Shown: positions 8,696 to 17,864, counted from the stretch's first letter. The stretch: DNA of 64,000 nt from Pelagimonas sp050633425 (GCF_050633425.1 NZ_JBOEGM010000004.1:484636-548635); one strand, 5' to 3'. The notes: generated from the letters alone by a model not told the origin. A program made the numbers and translations.

Positions 8696-10345
8696 ATGAG
8701 CGACGTGCAACGCGAGTCGATGGAATATGATGTTGTGATCGTAGGCGGCGGGCCAGCAGGCCTGTCTGCGGCGATCCGTCTAAAGCAATTAAATGCCGAC
8801 CTTGAGGTCGTGTTGCTTGAGAAGGGCTCAGAAGTGGGCGCGCATATTCTGTCTGGTGCCGTTCTTGACCCGTCGGGCCTTGATGCGCTGATCCCGGATT
8901 GGAAAGAAAAGGGCGCGCCGCTCAATACGCCGGTGACCGAAGACAATTTTTACATGCTGGGTGAAGCGGGCCAGATCCGTGTGCCGAATGCACCTATGCC
9001 ACCGTTGATGAACAACCACGGCAACTACATCGTTTCGATGGCCAATGTGTGCCGTTGGATGGCCGAACAAGCCGAAGCGCTGGGCGTCGAAATCTTTCCC
9101 GGCATGGCCTGTTCCGAGCTGATCTACGGTGACAATGGCGAAGTACGCGGTGTTGTTGCCGGGGAATTTGGCATCGAAGCCGATGGCAGCAAGGGCCCAA
9201 ATTACGAGCCGGGCATGGAGCTGTTGGGCAAGTACGTGTTCCTGGGCGAAGGCGTGCGCGGTTCCCTGTCCAAAGAAGTGATCGAGAAATATGACCTGCA
9301 GGCCGGTAAAGAGCCGCAGAAATTCGGTCTGGGTATGAAAGAGATCTGGGAAATTGACCCAGCCAAGCACAAAGAAGGCACCGTGACCCACACGATGGGC
9401 TGGCCTTTGGGCGGCAATGCCGGTGGCGGTTCCTTTATCTATCATATTGAAAACAATCAGGTCTATGTTGGGTTTGTGGTTCACTTGAACTACAAAAACC
9501 CGCATCTGTACCCCTATATGGAATTCCAGCGCTTTAAGCACCATCCGATGGTTGAAAAGCTTCTCGAAGGGGGCAAACGGGTGGCCTATGGTGCGCGGGC
9601 GATCTCTGAAGGTGGCTATCAGTCGATGCCGAAAATGGTTGCTCCGGGTGTTGCGCTGTTGGGCTGTTCGGTAGGCATGGTCAACGTGCCGCGCATCAAG
9701 GGCAACCACAACGCTATGCTGTCCGGCAAAGCGGCGGCCGAAGCGGCATTTGCCGCGATTGGCGCAGAACGTCAGGGTGACGAGCTCAGCGATTATGAGA
9801 CCGAAGTGCGTGAGGGCGCTATCGGGGCTGACCTTAAAAAGGTACGTAACGTCAAACCGTTGTGGTCGAAATGGGGCCTGACGGCATCGTTGGCTCTGGG
9901 CGGTTTCGATATGTGGACCAACACCTTTGGGTTCTCGCTCTTTGGGACGATTGGGCATGGCAAAAATGACGCTGAAAGCACCGGCGCAGCAGCGGCGTAT
10001 GAGCCGATTGATTACCCCAAACCCGATGGCAAGCTGAGCTTTGACCGGCTGACCAACGTGTCGTTCTCCTTTACCAACCACGAAGAGAGCCAGCCTGCGC
10101 ATCTAAAGCTAACCGACGAGAATACGCCGGTGATGGTGAACTTGCGCCAGTATGACGAACCTGCACAGCGCTATTGTCCGGCGGGTGTGTATGAAATTGT
10201 GAAGGAAGACGGGAAAGATCCGCGCTTTGTGATCAATTTCCAAAACTGCGTGCATTGCAAAACCTGCGATATCAAAGACCCGAGCCAGAACATCACCTGG
10301 ACGGTGCCGCAGGGGGGCGACGGGCCGAACTATCCAAATATGTAA
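8696..10345 (+). CDS. Electron transfer flavoprotein-ubiquinone oxidoreductase
   Basis: 549 residues. ETF-QO is a membrane-associated FAD and 4Fe-4S enzyme that passes electrons from reduced electron transfer flavoprotein (fatty acid and amino acid oxidation) to ubiquinone. The N-terminal FAD site is YDVVIVGGGPAGLSAAIRL. The middle shows GMKEIWEI and TMGWPLGG, both typical of the family. The C-terminal cluster domain holds the four ligand cysteines in YCPAGVYE and NCVHCKTCDIKDP. The ATG at 8696 follows GGGAGG at 8682; an upstream in-frame ATG at 8624 lacks a site and adds residues not seen in the family. It appears to be transcribed alone. Confidence 0.95.
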   Translation: MSDVQRESMEYDVVIVGGGPAGLSAAIRLKQLNADLEVVLLEKGSEVGAHILSGAVLDPSGLDALIPDWKEKGAPLNTPVTEDNFYMLGEAGQIRVPNAPMPPLMNNHGNYIVSMANVCRWMAEQAEALGVEIFPGMACSELIYGDNGEVRGVVAGEFGIEADGSKGPNYEPGMELLGKYVFLGEGVRGSLSKEVIEKYDLQAGKEPQKFGLGMKEIWEIDPAKHKEGTVTHTMGWPLGGNAGGGSFIYHIENNQVYVGFVVHLNYKNPHLYPYMEFQRFKHHPMVEKLLEGGKRVAYGARAISEGGYQSMPKMVAPGVALLGCSVGMVNVPRIKGNHNAMLSGKAAAEAAFAAIGAERQGDELSDYETEVREGAIGADLKKVRNVKPLWSKWGLTASLALGGFDMWTNTFGFSLFGTIGHGKNDAESTGAAAAYEPIDYPKPDGKLSFDRLTNVSFSFTNHEESQPAHLKLTDENTPVMVNLRQYDEPAQRYCPAGVYEIVKEDGKDPRFVINFQNCVHCKTCDIKDPSQNITWTVPQGGDGPNYPNM

Positions 10346-10406
10346 GCGTTAAACCCACCTTCATCTTTGACTGCGACACTTCCGACAGGGAATGCATGGT
10401 TGAAAG

Positions 10407-10694
10407 ATGAAGGTACGGGATTCTCGCTGGCCCAGTTCTTGGGCGTTTGAGCTTCACACGCGCGAAGAGGCCTTTCTTGCGCGTGTCACAAATGTAAGCG
10501 CGTCAGGCTTGCGATTTGACGGTCAAGTTGGGGCCAGACCCGGCCAAACTGTAAAGTTTAAGGTCTTGGGCGAGGTCATCACTGGCCGGATTATTCGCGT
10601 CAGCCTAAGCGGCGGAGCACTTGCGTTTCGTAAGAAACTAGACGCACGGCAACTGTCGATCATGCGGCAAGTACGGGCTTTTCACGATCTTTGA
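10407..10694 (+). CDS. PilZ-domain-like protein
   Basis: 95 residues, about one PilZ domain. The central VTNVSASGLRFDG resembles the D/N-x-S-x-x-G beta-strand motif, and the PGQTVKFKV segment fits the following barrel strands. An R-x-x-x-R motif for cyclic di-GMP would be expected near the N-terminus (RDSRW is a possible but imperfect candidate), so ligand binding is uncertain. If functional it would be a stand-alone c-di-GMP effector; the only other c-di-GMP-related gene in the window is the EAL protein at 19234. Start ATG at 10407. Confidence 0.65.
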   Translation: MKVRDSRWPSSWAFELHTREEAFLARVTNVSASGLRFDGQVGARPGQTVKFKVLGEVITGRIIRVSLSGGALAFRKKLDARQLSIMRQVRAFHDL

Positions 10695-10811
10695 CAGGCA
10701 AATCGCCCCCCTATGGTCTGGAATGACAGCCTTGTCACTGCTGTGTGATTGCTTTGGCCTTGCGGTGGCCTTAGGCTTGAGTCGACAGTGCTTATAACAA
10801 AGGGGCGCATA

Positions 10812-12527
10812 GTGGCATTTTGGGCAAACACAATTCGTGCAGCAGTGATGGCAGCTGGAGTTTGGCTGCCGGTTAGCGCCGGAGCCAACGGGATTTCCGG
10901 TGACTACCTTGCCGCCCGGCAAGCCAGTTTCATGGGCGATTTCAAGACGGCGGCGCATTATTACGGCCGTGCCATAATGTTCGACCCTGACCGCCCCGAA
11001 CTGTTGGAGCGCGGTGTCTTGGCCAATCTCGCATTGGGGCAGGTTGAAACGGCCTCGGGTTTAGCCCAACACATGGCTGATTTGGGTCTCACCAGCCAGA
11101 TCGCGCAAATGGCGACCGTGGCTCGTGATGCGAAATCCGAAAACTATGCTGCTGTCTTGCAGGCAATCACCGAAAAACGCGCCCTTGGTCCGCTTGCGGA
11201 TGGCTTGGTTCAAGCCTGGGCGCAGCTTGGTCAAGGCGACATGAGCGCGGCCATTGTCGGATTTGATGACGTCAAAAAGATCCAGGGTTTGGGTGGGTTT
11301 GCAGTCTACCACAAGGCGCTTGCGCTGGCGTCGGTGGGCGATTTCGAAAACGCTGAATCGATTTTTGCGGCGGATGGTGCCGGTGGCTTGGGGCTGACCC
11401 GGCGCGGGGTGATGGCGCATTGTGAAATTCTAAGCCAACTTGATCGCAACGACGATGCCATCGCTTTGCTCGGACGGGCTTTCGGACGTGATCTTGACCC
11501 GGAGTTGGACGCAATGCGCTCGGCATTGGAAGCGGGGGAACAGCTTACCTTTACGCATATCAAATCGCCCCGCGATGGTATTGCTGAGGTGTTTTATTCG
11601 CTCGGCGGTGCGCTCTCGAACGAAAATAATGATGAGTTGACGCTGATTTACACTCAAATCGCTGAATATCTGCGCCCTGATCACGTCGATGCGATTCTGC
11701 TAACGGCCGAAGTTTTGGATGCGATGGAGCGGTATGAGCTGGCTGTCACAACCTATGCCCGCGTTCCCGAAGAGGACAGTTCGCATCACGCGGCGGAACT
11801 GGGGCGCGCCGCAGCCTTGCGGGCGCAAGATAAGAACGATGAGGCCATTGCGGTTCTGCAAAGCCTAAGTCAAAGCCACAGTGACTTGCCGGTTGTGCAT
11901 TCGACATTGGGCGACATGTATCGAGCGGATGAAAAATTTGTAGAAGCCAGCGCGGCTTACACCAAGGCGATTGATCTCTACGAAGAGGTCACGGATCGCC
12001 AGTGGTTCTTGTTCTATACGCGCGGAATTGCAAATGAGCGTCAAGACAATTGGGATGCGGCGGAAGTCGATTTCCGCAAAGCGCTTGAGCTGAATCCAGA
12101 ACAGCCGCAGGTTTTGAACTATCTCGGCTATTCTCTGGTGGAAAAGCAGATGAAGCTGGATGAGGCGCTTGAAATGATTCAACGCGCCGTCGCCAAGCAG
12201 CCCAATGCTGGCTACATTGTCGATTCGCTCGGCTGGGTGTTGTACCGTCTGGGCCGATACGAGGAAGCGGTGCCGCATATGGAACGGGCCGCTGAACTGA
12301 TGCCAATCGACCCTATTGTAAATGACCATCTGGGCGATGTGTATTGGGCCGTTGGCCGGGTGCGGGAGGCTGAGTTTATGTGGAAACGCGCGCTAAGCTT
12401 TGCTGATTGGGAAGAGGCGGCCGAAGAAGCCGATGTTGATCGTATTCGCCGCAAACTTGAGGTTGGGCTTGATCAAGTTCTATCCGAAGAGGGTGCGGAG
12501 CCGTTAAAGGTGGCGAATGGCGATTGA
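10812..12527 (+). CDS. Exported tetratricopeptide repeat protein
   Basis: 571 residues from the GTG at 10812, preceded by AAGGGG. This start gives a signal peptide (VAFWANTIRAAVMAAGVWLPVSAGA); the longer frame from 10749 does not. Many TPR-like helical repeats follow, clearest near the C-terminus (WDAAEVDFRKALELNPEQPQ, MIQRAVAKQPNAGYIVDSLG, GRYEEAVPHMERAAELMPID). TPR proteins are scaffolds for protein complexes, here probably periplasmic or membrane-attached. The 3' end overlaps ispE by 11 bases, so the two are translationally linked, an arrangement without an obvious functional explanation. Confidence 0.85.
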   Translation: MAFWANTIRAAVMAAGVWLPVSAGANGISGDYLAARQASFMGDFKTAAHYYGRAIMFDPDRPELLERGVLANLALGQVETASGLAQHMADLGLTSQIAQMATVARDAKSENYAAVLQAITEKRALGPLADGLVQAWAQLGQGDMSAAIVGFDDVKKIQGLGGFAVYHKALALASVGDFENAESIFAADGAGGLGLTRRGVMAHCEILSQLDRNDDAIALLGRAFGRDLDPELDAMRSALEAGEQLTFTHIKSPRDGIAEVFYSLGGALSNENNDELTLIYTQIAEYLRPDHVDAILLTAEVLDAMERYELAVTTYARVPEEDSSHHAAELGRAAALRAQDKNDEAIAVLQSLSQSHSDLPVVHSTLGDMYRADEKFVEASAAYTKAIDLYEEVTDRQWFLFYTRGIANERQDNWDAAEVDFRKALELNPEQPQVLNYLGYSLVEKQMKLDEALEMIQRAVAKQPNAGYIVDSLGWVLYRLGRYEEAVPHMERAAELMPIDPIVNDHLGDVYWAVGRVREAEFMWKRALSFADWEEAAEEADVDRIRRKLEVGLDQVLSEEGAEPLKVANGD

Positions 12528-13332
12528 GGTTTTTGCGCCTGCAAAAATCAACCTGACTTTACACGTGACTGGCCAGCGGGATGATGGATATCACCTGCTG
12601 GATTCACTGGTTAGTTTTGCAGATATCGGCGATCGTTTGACTGTTGCCAAGGCAGACGAGATGCGTATCGACGTTACGGGCCCTTTTGCAAAAGGGGTGC
12701 CGACGGATCGGCGAAACCTGTGCTGGCAGGCGGCGGAACTGTTCGGTGAAACTGTTGCTATCACGCTTGAAAAAAACCTGCCCCATGCGGCCGGGATCGG
12801 TGGCGGATCTTCTGACGCAGCGGCGGTGTTAAAGGCGATGGAGCAGTTGTTTGACCGGCCATTCGACGGTGATGCGCTTTTGCTCGGCGCGGATATCCCT
12901 GTCTGCCAGATTGCCAGCGCCACGCGAATGCAAGGTATCGGCGAGGTTTTGAGCCCGATAAAAATTCCACCTCTTGAGGCGATTTTGGTTAATCCGGGCG
13001 TTTCGGTCCCGACGCCTAGAGTATTTAAGGGTTTAGAAAGAAAGAATAATTCGGAAATGGATATGATGCCGAAAACCCATCGTTCTTCTGACTTTTGGAC
13101 GTGGCTAGCAGATCAGCGCAATGACCTTGAAGCGCCAGCAATAGCCGCCCAACCCATCATTGCGGATGTTTTGCGTGAGTTGTCGTTTCTAGGCGCACGA
13201 ATTGTACGCATGTCAGGATCAGGTGCCACGTGTTTTGGGTTATTTGAAGCGCGCGGGCACCACGAGGCGGTCTATCGCGATCTGAAACAACGCCGCCCAG
13301 AGTGGTGGGTGGAATATGCGACGCTGACGTGA
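12517..13332 (+). CDS. ispE: 4-(cytidine 5'-diphospho)-2-C-methyl-D-erythritol kinase
   Basis: 271 residues. IspE phosphorylates CDP-methylerythritol with ATP, the fourth step of the non-mevalonate (MEP) isoprenoid pathway, in the cytoplasm. GHMP-kinase motifs are clear: FAPAKINLTLHVTGQRDDGYH at the N-terminus, the glycine-rich ATP loop LPHAAGIGGGSSDAAAVL near residues 86 to 103, and the C-terminal RMSGSGATCFGLF. The start overlaps the upstream TPR gene by 11 bases. It is convergent with a polyprenyl diphosphate synthase gene, which uses products of the same pathway. Confidence 0.96.
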   Translation: MAIEVFAPAKINLTLHVTGQRDDGYHLLDSLVSFADIGDRLTVAKADEMRIDVTGPFAKGVPTDRRNLCWQAAELFGETVAITLEKNLPHAAGIGGGSSDAAAVLKAMEQLFDRPFDGDALLLGADIPVCQIASATRMQGIGEVLSPIKIPPLEAILVNPGVSVPTPRVFKGLERKNNSEMDMMPKTHRSSDFWTWLADQRNDLEAPAIAAQPIIADVLRELSFLGARIVRMSGSGATCFGLFEARGHHEAVYRDLKQRRPEWWVEYATLT

Positions 13333-13369
13333 CTTTGGGTGGCGCGTTTGCCTCGGCGAGCCGACCAGA

Positions 13370-14368
13370 TCAGCTCACCCGAGACACGACAAAGTCGTTC
13401 AGTTCGATCAACAAGTCGCGCAATTCGCTTTGCGGCAGAACGGCCATGGCCTTTTTGGCCTTTTCAGCCCAAGCCAACGCCTCTTGGCGGGTCTCTTCCA
13501 AGGCACCGTGCTTGTTGAGCAACTCAATCGCATGTTCGAGATCGCCATCGCGCTGATCACCTTTTTCGATGACCCGTTTCCAAAAGGCGCGCTCTTCGTC
13601 ATTGCCTTTGCCGATCGCCTTGATCAGAGGCAACGTCAGTTTGCGCTCGCGAAAATCATCCCCGACGTTTTTGCCGGTGGCGTCAGAGCCCCAATAATCG
13701 AGCAGGTCATCGACGATCTGAAACGCAATGCCCAATGCGTCGCCGTAATCAAACAGGGCTTTGATTTCATCCTCGGGGCGGCCAGCGATAACTCCGCCGA
13801 CTTCGGTCGCTGCCGAGAACAGCGCAGCGGTTTTGCCGCGGACAACCTGTAGATACGTCGCTTCGGTGGTCGAGAGGTCCTGGGCGGCGGTCAGTTGCAA
13901 GACTTCGCCCTCGGCAATGGTTGCTGCCGCATTGGATAGAATGCGCAACACATCCAGATTGCCGGTCTCTGTCATCAGCTGGAACGATCGGGCAAACAGG
14001 TAATCGCCGACCAGAACGCTTGATTTGTTGTCCCACAAAAGGTTGGCGGTCGGGCGGCCGCGTCGTTTATCGCTTTCGTCGACGACGTCATCATGCAGCA
14101 GCGTTGCGGTGTGAATAAATTCAACAGTGGCGGCCAGATGCACATGGTAGGGGCCTGTGTAGCCGCACATGCGCGCCGCGGCTAAGGTCAACAGGGGGCG
14201 CAGACGTTTGCCGCCTGCCTCAACCAAATGGGCTGTGACCTCGGGGATGCGCGGCGCGTGTTCCGATGCCATTCGCGTGCGGATCAACGTGTTCACGTCG
14301 GCCATATCGTCGTCGAGCATCGCTGCCAGACGCTCATGCGGTTTTAGTGGTGTTTGCTCCACGCTCAT
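13370..14368 (-). CDS. ispB: Polyprenyl (octaprenyl or decaprenyl) diphosphate synthase
   Basis: 332 residues from MSVEQ at 14368; an ATG five codons upstream is a less likely start. A trans-isoprenyl diphosphate synthase: the first aspartate-rich motif is LLHDDVVDESDKRRGRPT and the second is FQIVDDLLDYWG, together binding Mg and the allylic diphosphate. GGKRLRPLLTLAAA is the IPP-binding segment. The residues before the first motif are small (IHTATLLHDD), which is typical of long-chain synthases that make the quinone side chain. The exact chain length (often ten units in alphaproteobacteria) is not determinable here. It is divergent from the DUF2007 gene. Confidence 0.93.
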   Translation of the reverse strand: MSVEQTPLKPHERLAAMLDDDMADVNTLIRTRMASEHAPRIPEVTAHLVEAGGKRLRPLLTLAAARMCGYTGPYHVHLAATVEFIHTATLLHDDVVDESDKRRGRPTANLLWDNKSSVLVGDYLFARSFQLMTETGNLDVLRILSNAAATIAEGEVLQLTAAQDLSTTEATYLQVVRGKTAALFSAATEVGGVIAGRPEDEIKALFDYGDALGIAFQIVDDLLDYWGSDATGKNVGDDFRERKLTLPLIKAIGKGNDEERAFWKRVIEKGDQRDGDLEHAIELLNKHGALEETRQEALAWAEKAKKAMAVLPQSELRDLLIELNDFVVSRVS

Positions 14369-14422
14369 CACACTCCCGTGCAAGGGTCGACATTTGCCGC
14401 GCCTTGTCCTTACATCCTAGTC

Positions 14423-14638
14423 ATGGAAGAGCTTTTACGAACCACCGACATCACGCTGATCCCGCTGGCGAAAACCCTTCTGGACGAGATGGGTATAGAC
14501 AGCTTTGAATTGGACGTAAACATGAGCATACTCGAAGGGAGCATAGGCATACTGCCGCGCCGCCTGATGGTCCGCCGCGATGAGCTTGATCAGGCGCGGC
14601 GCGTGTTACGCGAAAATGGAGTGACTTTTGAAGGTTGA
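14423..14638 (+). CDS. DUF2007 family small protein
   Basis: 71 residues from the ATG at 14423. It has the DUF2007 layout: MEELLRTTDITLIPLAKTLL, then GIDSFELDVNMS, then PRRLMVRRDELDQARRVL. The fold is a small alpha-beta domain related to the PII-like group and is described as a putative signal-transducing protein, but no molecular role is established. It overlaps the following methyltransferase gene by 11 bases, which is the only contextual clue. Confidence 0.8.
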   Translation: MEELLRTTDITLIPLAKTLLDEMGIDSFELDVNMSILEGSIGILPRRLMVRRDELDQARRVLRENGVTFEG

Positions 14639-15401
14639 AACCTTTGAAACAGACGGGTTGACCACCGACGCCTTTTTGGGCGGCAAGGTGATGTTACAGC
14701 AACCGCGCGATGGGTATCGGGCGGGGGTTGATCCGGTTTTGTTGGCGGCATCCATTGACGCTCAAGCGGGCCAAACGGTGCTTGATCTGGGCTGTGGGGC
14801 CGCGCCAGCCCTGTGTTGCTTGGGCGCGCGGGTTCCCGGCCTGCAGCTGTATGGGTTGGAAATTCAACCGGGGTATGCTGCGCTGGGGCAGAGAAATCTG
14901 GTTTCCAACGGGTTGACCGGCAAGATTTGGCAAGGCGATGTGAGTGATCCACCGGCGGAAATGAAGGCGCAAAGCTTTCATCACGTGATTGCAAACCCCC
15001 CGTATTTTGAATCTGACGGGCGTATTAAGGCGACGGACGGGGGGCGGGAGATCGCGCTTGCCGGCGAGACGGCCTTGGAAAAGTGGGTCGAGACTGCGAC
15101 AAAACGCCTTAGGCCGCGTGGGTATGCGACTTTCATACAAAGGTCAGACAGGCTGCCTGAATTGATTGACGCTATGCGGCGTCACATCGGCGCGCTCGAA
15201 TTGTTGCCCTTGCTGCCGCGTGAAGGCAGGCCGCCAAGGCTTGTTTTGTTGCGGGGGCGAAAAGATGGGCGGGCGGCGTTTCAATTCCACGCGCCGCAAA
15301 TCATGCATGAAGGGCTTGTGCATGTTGAACCCGGCAACCGATACACAGACAGGTTTGACGCTATATTGAGTCAGGGTGCCGCGCTGCACTTTTCGGCCTG
15401 A
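14628..15401 (+). CDS. tRNA1(Val) (adenine-37-N6)-methyltransferase-like protein
   Basis: 257 residues, a Rossmann-fold SAM-dependent methyltransferase. The SAM motif is VLDLGCGAAPALCCL (residues about 45 to 60) and the catalytic amino-methyltransferase motif is NPPYF near residue 125. The N-terminal DAFLGGKVMLQQPRDGYRAGVDPVLLAA matches the TrmN6/YfiC group, which methylates the N6 of A37 in tRNA1(Val). The start is the TTG at 14628, preceded by GGAG with six-base spacing; a stop codon lies immediately upstream in frame, so no earlier start is possible. A later TTG near 14655 is an alternative. Confidence 0.85.
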   Translation: MKVETFETDGLTTDAFLGGKVMLQQPRDGYRAGVDPVLLAASIDAQAGQTVLDLGCGAAPALCCLGARVPGLQLYGLEIQPGYAALGQRNLVSNGLTGKIWQGDVSDPPAEMKAQSFHHVIANPPYFESDGRIKATDGGREIALAGETALEKWVETATKRLRPRGYATFIQRSDRLPELIDAMRRHIGALELLPLLPREGRPPRLVLLRGRKDGRAAFQFHAPQIMHEGLVHVEPGNRYTDRFDAILSQGAALHFSA

Positions 15402-15518
15402 ATTTGCTCAATAACGCCGCAATTGTCACAAATCTGAAGCAAGACTGTGCATCTGCAGCGTGACAACGGGTTCTGATTGTGCTGGACTGCTTATGTTACC
15501 CATCAAAAGGAGGAAACT

Positions 15519-15692
15519 ATGAGCTTGAGTTCACACCTGCAGGAACTGAAGAAGAAACATCAGTCGCTTTCCGATGCCGTCGAACATGCGCAACGCGCTC
15601 CGGGGGTGGATGACCTGCAAATCGTGGACATGAAAAGGCAAAAGCTGAAGATCAAAGAAGAGATCGAACGGCTCAGCGCGCCAGTCGCGTAA
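15519..15692 (+). CDS. DUF465 (YdcH family) protein
   Basis: 57 residues. The short, entirely helical, charged sequence is typical: SSHLQELKKKHQSLSDAVE, then DLQIVDMKRQKLKIKEEIERL, the conserved C-terminal helix of the family. AGGAGG at 15508 precedes the ATG at 15519 by five bases. The proteins are abundant in alphaproteobacteria and of unknown role. Confidence 0.88.
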   Translation: MSLSSHLQELKKKHQSLSDAVEHAQRAPGVDDLQIVDMKRQKLKIKEEIERLSAPVA

Positions 15693-15708
15693 GGACTTTT
15701 CACCTCAT

Positions 15709-15730
15709 GACCTGCTGGTCACAGCAGGTC
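15709..15730. terminator. Hairpin between convergent genes
   Basis: GACCTGCTG, a four-base loop and CAGCAGGTC form a perfect nine-base-pair stem that overlaps the end of the LysR gene. No clear T-run follows on either side, so it may be a weak bidirectional terminator or only a structured 3' end. Confidence 0.35.
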
Positions 15731-16660
15731 TTCGATAGGGATTTGGGTTTTCCCAAGTGTTCCATCTGGTAATTTTCCAATCTCGGAAAACAACCATTCT
15801 TTAAAGGCCGCAATTTGCGGCCTTTTTTCATTGCCGGAAACGCAAAGAAATCGGAACCGAGTAGGCACTTTCAATGCAACTTTGAAGGGTGCTACAAGTT
15901 GCCCGCTACCCAAATACCGCGATGCCAAGGCGGACCGCCCCAAAACAACTCCGTCGCCTGCCAAGGTCGCATCCAGCGCATGATCGGGTTGCGAAAACTG
16001 GGCCGCCAAAGTTGGGTCGTGTTCGATCCCATTGGCGCGAAACCAATGCTTCCAGTTGGCATTGGCATGCAACAAGGGAAGCGGATCACCGTAAATCAGC
16101 GGCGCATTTATCAAGCATTTGGGCGAGGTGTAGCGCTCAGCAAGATCGGGGCGCATCATCGGCATAACCGCGTCATTTTGCAGGGTCCGGCTGTAAAGCC
16201 CGGTATCCGGCCCGTCGCCATAGCGCACAGCCACGTCAATTTCATCACGGTTAAAGTCCATGGTGCGCAGGCTGGCGGCAAAGCGCAATTCAATCTCGGG
16301 ATGGGCCCGAGCAAAATCATACAAGCGTGGCGCAAGAATCTTGGCGGTAAAGGCCGGGCCCGCAGTGACGGACAGCGCTTTGGTGTCTTGCAATCTACGC
16401 GTCGCTCTCCAAGCGGTTTCAAGCCGTATGAAGGCCTCGCTTGTGCCAGGAGCCAGAGCATGCCCGGCCTCGGTGAGCTCGACAGCCCGGTTGAGGCGAT
16501 GAAACACCGGCTGGCCCAGATGCTCTTCGAGGTTTTTTATCTGAAACGAGAGAGCTGCCGGTGTGACATGCAGCTCATCAGCGGCCTTGGCGAAAGACAT
16601 GTGGCGGGCAGCGGCTTCAAATGCCCGGAGGGCTGTCAACGGGGGAAGGCGATCATTCAT
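15719..16660 (-). CDS. LysR family transcriptional regulator (GcvA-like)
   Basis: 313 residues. The N-terminal winged helix is LTALRAFEAAARHMSFAKAA then DELHVTPAALSFQIKNLEE, close to the GcvA subgroup. A periplasmic-binding-protein-like effector domain follows from about residue 90. It is divergent from the 51-residue protein gene at 16772, with about 110 bases between. The effector and targets are unknown; GcvA itself is a glycine regulator, but no glycine cleavage genes are present here. Confidence 0.9.
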   Translation of the reverse strand: MNDRLPPLTALRAFEAAARHMSFAKAADELHVTPAALSFQIKNLEEHLGQPVFHRLNRAVELTEAGHALAPGTSEAFIRLETAWRATRRLQDTKALSVTAGPAFTAKILAPRLYDFARAHPEIELRFAASLRTMDFNRDEIDVAVRYGDGPDTGLYSRTLQNDAVMPMMRPDLAERYTSPKCLINAPLIYGDPLPLLHANANWKHWFRANGIEHDPTLAAQFSQPDHALDATLAGDGVVLGRSALASRYLGSGQLVAPFKVALKVPTRFRFLCVSGNEKRPQIAAFKEWLFSEIGKLPDGTLGKTQIPIEDLL

Positions 16661-16771
16661 GGATTAGTTTTTCTTAACTGACGGCTGAAATAGTCTCGTT
16701 TGTTGTTTTTATTCGTGAGGCATACGTTGAGGACAGTCAAGAGATGCTAACCCAAACCCCAGGAGGACACT

Positions 16772-16927
16772 ATGATTGAGATTGCTCACAGCCGTGAAAT
16801 GGAACGTGCCATCAAAGTGGCCCATGCCGAACGCAGCGCGGCCTTTGCCGCGTTCTGGACTGGATTGTTTTCGTTCCGTCCCAATGTTTCCCTGAGCCCA
16901 AAACCGCAGGCCGCGCCCGCCGGTTAA
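16772..16927 (+). CDS. 51-residue conserved small protein
   Basis: A 51-residue product, MIEIAHSREMERAIKVAHAE followed by the characteristic RSAAFAAFWTGLFSF segment, with a proline and alanine-rich tail. AGGAGGA at 16761 precedes the ATG by five bases, and a strong terminator follows 27 bases after the stop, so this is a complete monocistronic gene. Small proteins of this pattern are seen in Rhodobacteraceae, and it loosely resembles the N-terminal part of the DUF1127 protein at 21092 (GFFEGFFSWLVHIA). Function unknown. Confidence 0.75.
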   Translation: MIEIAHSREMERAIKVAHAERSAAFAAFWTGLFSFRPNVSLSPKPQAAPAG

Positions 16928-16954
16928 GCCGATAAACTTACGGTCCGAACATAA

Positions 16955-16991
16955 AACGCCCCCGAACCTTATGGCTCCGGGGGCGTTTTTT
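16955..16991 (+). terminator. Rho-independent terminator of the 51-residue gene
   Basis: AACGCCCCCG and CGGGGGCGTT form a ten-base-pair GC-rich stem around a 13-base loop, followed directly by a T-run. The complementary A-run is short, so it mainly serves the plus strand, but it may also help the convergent phbB transcript. Confidence 0.85.
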
Positions 16992-17035
16992 CTTATTCAA
17001 AAGGCTAAGACCTGATGCCCAGGTGGCACCGGCCG

Positions 17036-17758
17036 TTAGACGAAGAACTGTGCGCCGTTGGCAGAAATGGTCGAGCCGTTGATGAAGCCCGCATCGTCCG
17101 AAGCCAGGAAGGCTACGCAGCGTGCAATTTCTTCTGGCTCACCCAAGCGACCGGCTGGGATCTGGCCGATGATCGATTCGCGAACCTTCTCAGGAACCGC
17201 CATCACCATTTCGGTGGCGATATAGCCGGGGCAGATGGCGTTGGCGGTGATGCCAGCGCGAGCGCCTTCTTGGGCCAAGGATTTAACGATACCAAGATCA
17301 CCGGCTTTGGTTGCAGCATAGTTCACCTGAGCAAACTGGCCTTTTTGACCATTGATCGAGCTGATCACAATGACACGGCCGAACTTGCGCTCGCGCATGC
17401 CGGGCCAGATCGGGTGAACAGTGTTGAAAACACCGGTCAGGTTGGTGTCGATGACTTCGCTCCACTGTTCCGGTGTCATCTTGTGGAATGGCGCGTCACG
17501 GGTGATCCCCGCATTGGCGACTACAACGTCGATTGGACCAAGATCGGCTTCGACCTGTGCCAGACCAGCTTTGGAGGCCTCGTAGTCGGCGACGTTCCAT
17601 TTATAAGTTTTGATGCCTGTGGCTTCGGTAAAGGCAGCGGCCTTTTCGTCGTTGCCCGCATATGTTGCGGCAACGTCGTAACCTTCTGCTTTCAGCTTTT
17701 TTGAAATCGCTTCACCAATACCGCGGCTACCGCCGGTGACGAGTGCAACTCTTGCCAT
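17036..17758 (-). CDS. phbB: Acetoacetyl-CoA reductase
   Basis: 240 residues from MARVALVTGGSRGIG at 17758, preceded by GGAGAAG; four further codons upstream are unlikely to be used. It is a short-chain dehydrogenase with the NADP loop TGGSRGIG, the NAG motif (VVANAGITRD) and the catalytic S and Y-x-x-x-K residues in SSINGQKGQFAQVNYAATKAG. The sequence from about 90 on (FHKMTPEQWSEVIDTNLTGVFN) is typical of PhbB, which reduces acetoacetyl-CoA to (R)-3-hydroxybutyryl-CoA for polyhydroxybutyrate. It lies downstream of the thiolase gene on the same strand, with a terminator-like hairpin between them. Confidence 0.95.
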   Translation of the reverse strand: MARVALVTGGSRGIGEAISKKLKAEGYDVAATYAGNDEKAAAFTEATGIKTYKWNVADYEASKAGLAQVEADLGPIDVVVANAGITRDAPFHKMTPEQWSEVIDTNLTGVFNTVHPIWPGMRERKFGRVIVISSINGQKGQFAQVNYAATKAGDLGIVKSLAQEGARAGITANAICPGYIATEMVMAVPEKVRESIIGQIPAGRLGEPEEIARCVAFLASDDAGFINGSTISANGAQFFV

Positions 17759-17864
17759 TGTCTTCTCCAAAATGTGACTACCCTCTGGGTAAGGTTGTTA
17801 TTGAATTTGATCGATGTGCGCAAGAATATTGCGCAAACTTATTGCCGCACCGCGGCGCTTACAT

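Noticed and set aside
12517..14368. ispE and the polyprenyl diphosphate synthase as one operon
   Set aside because: They are convergent, on opposite strands; only the pathway is shared.
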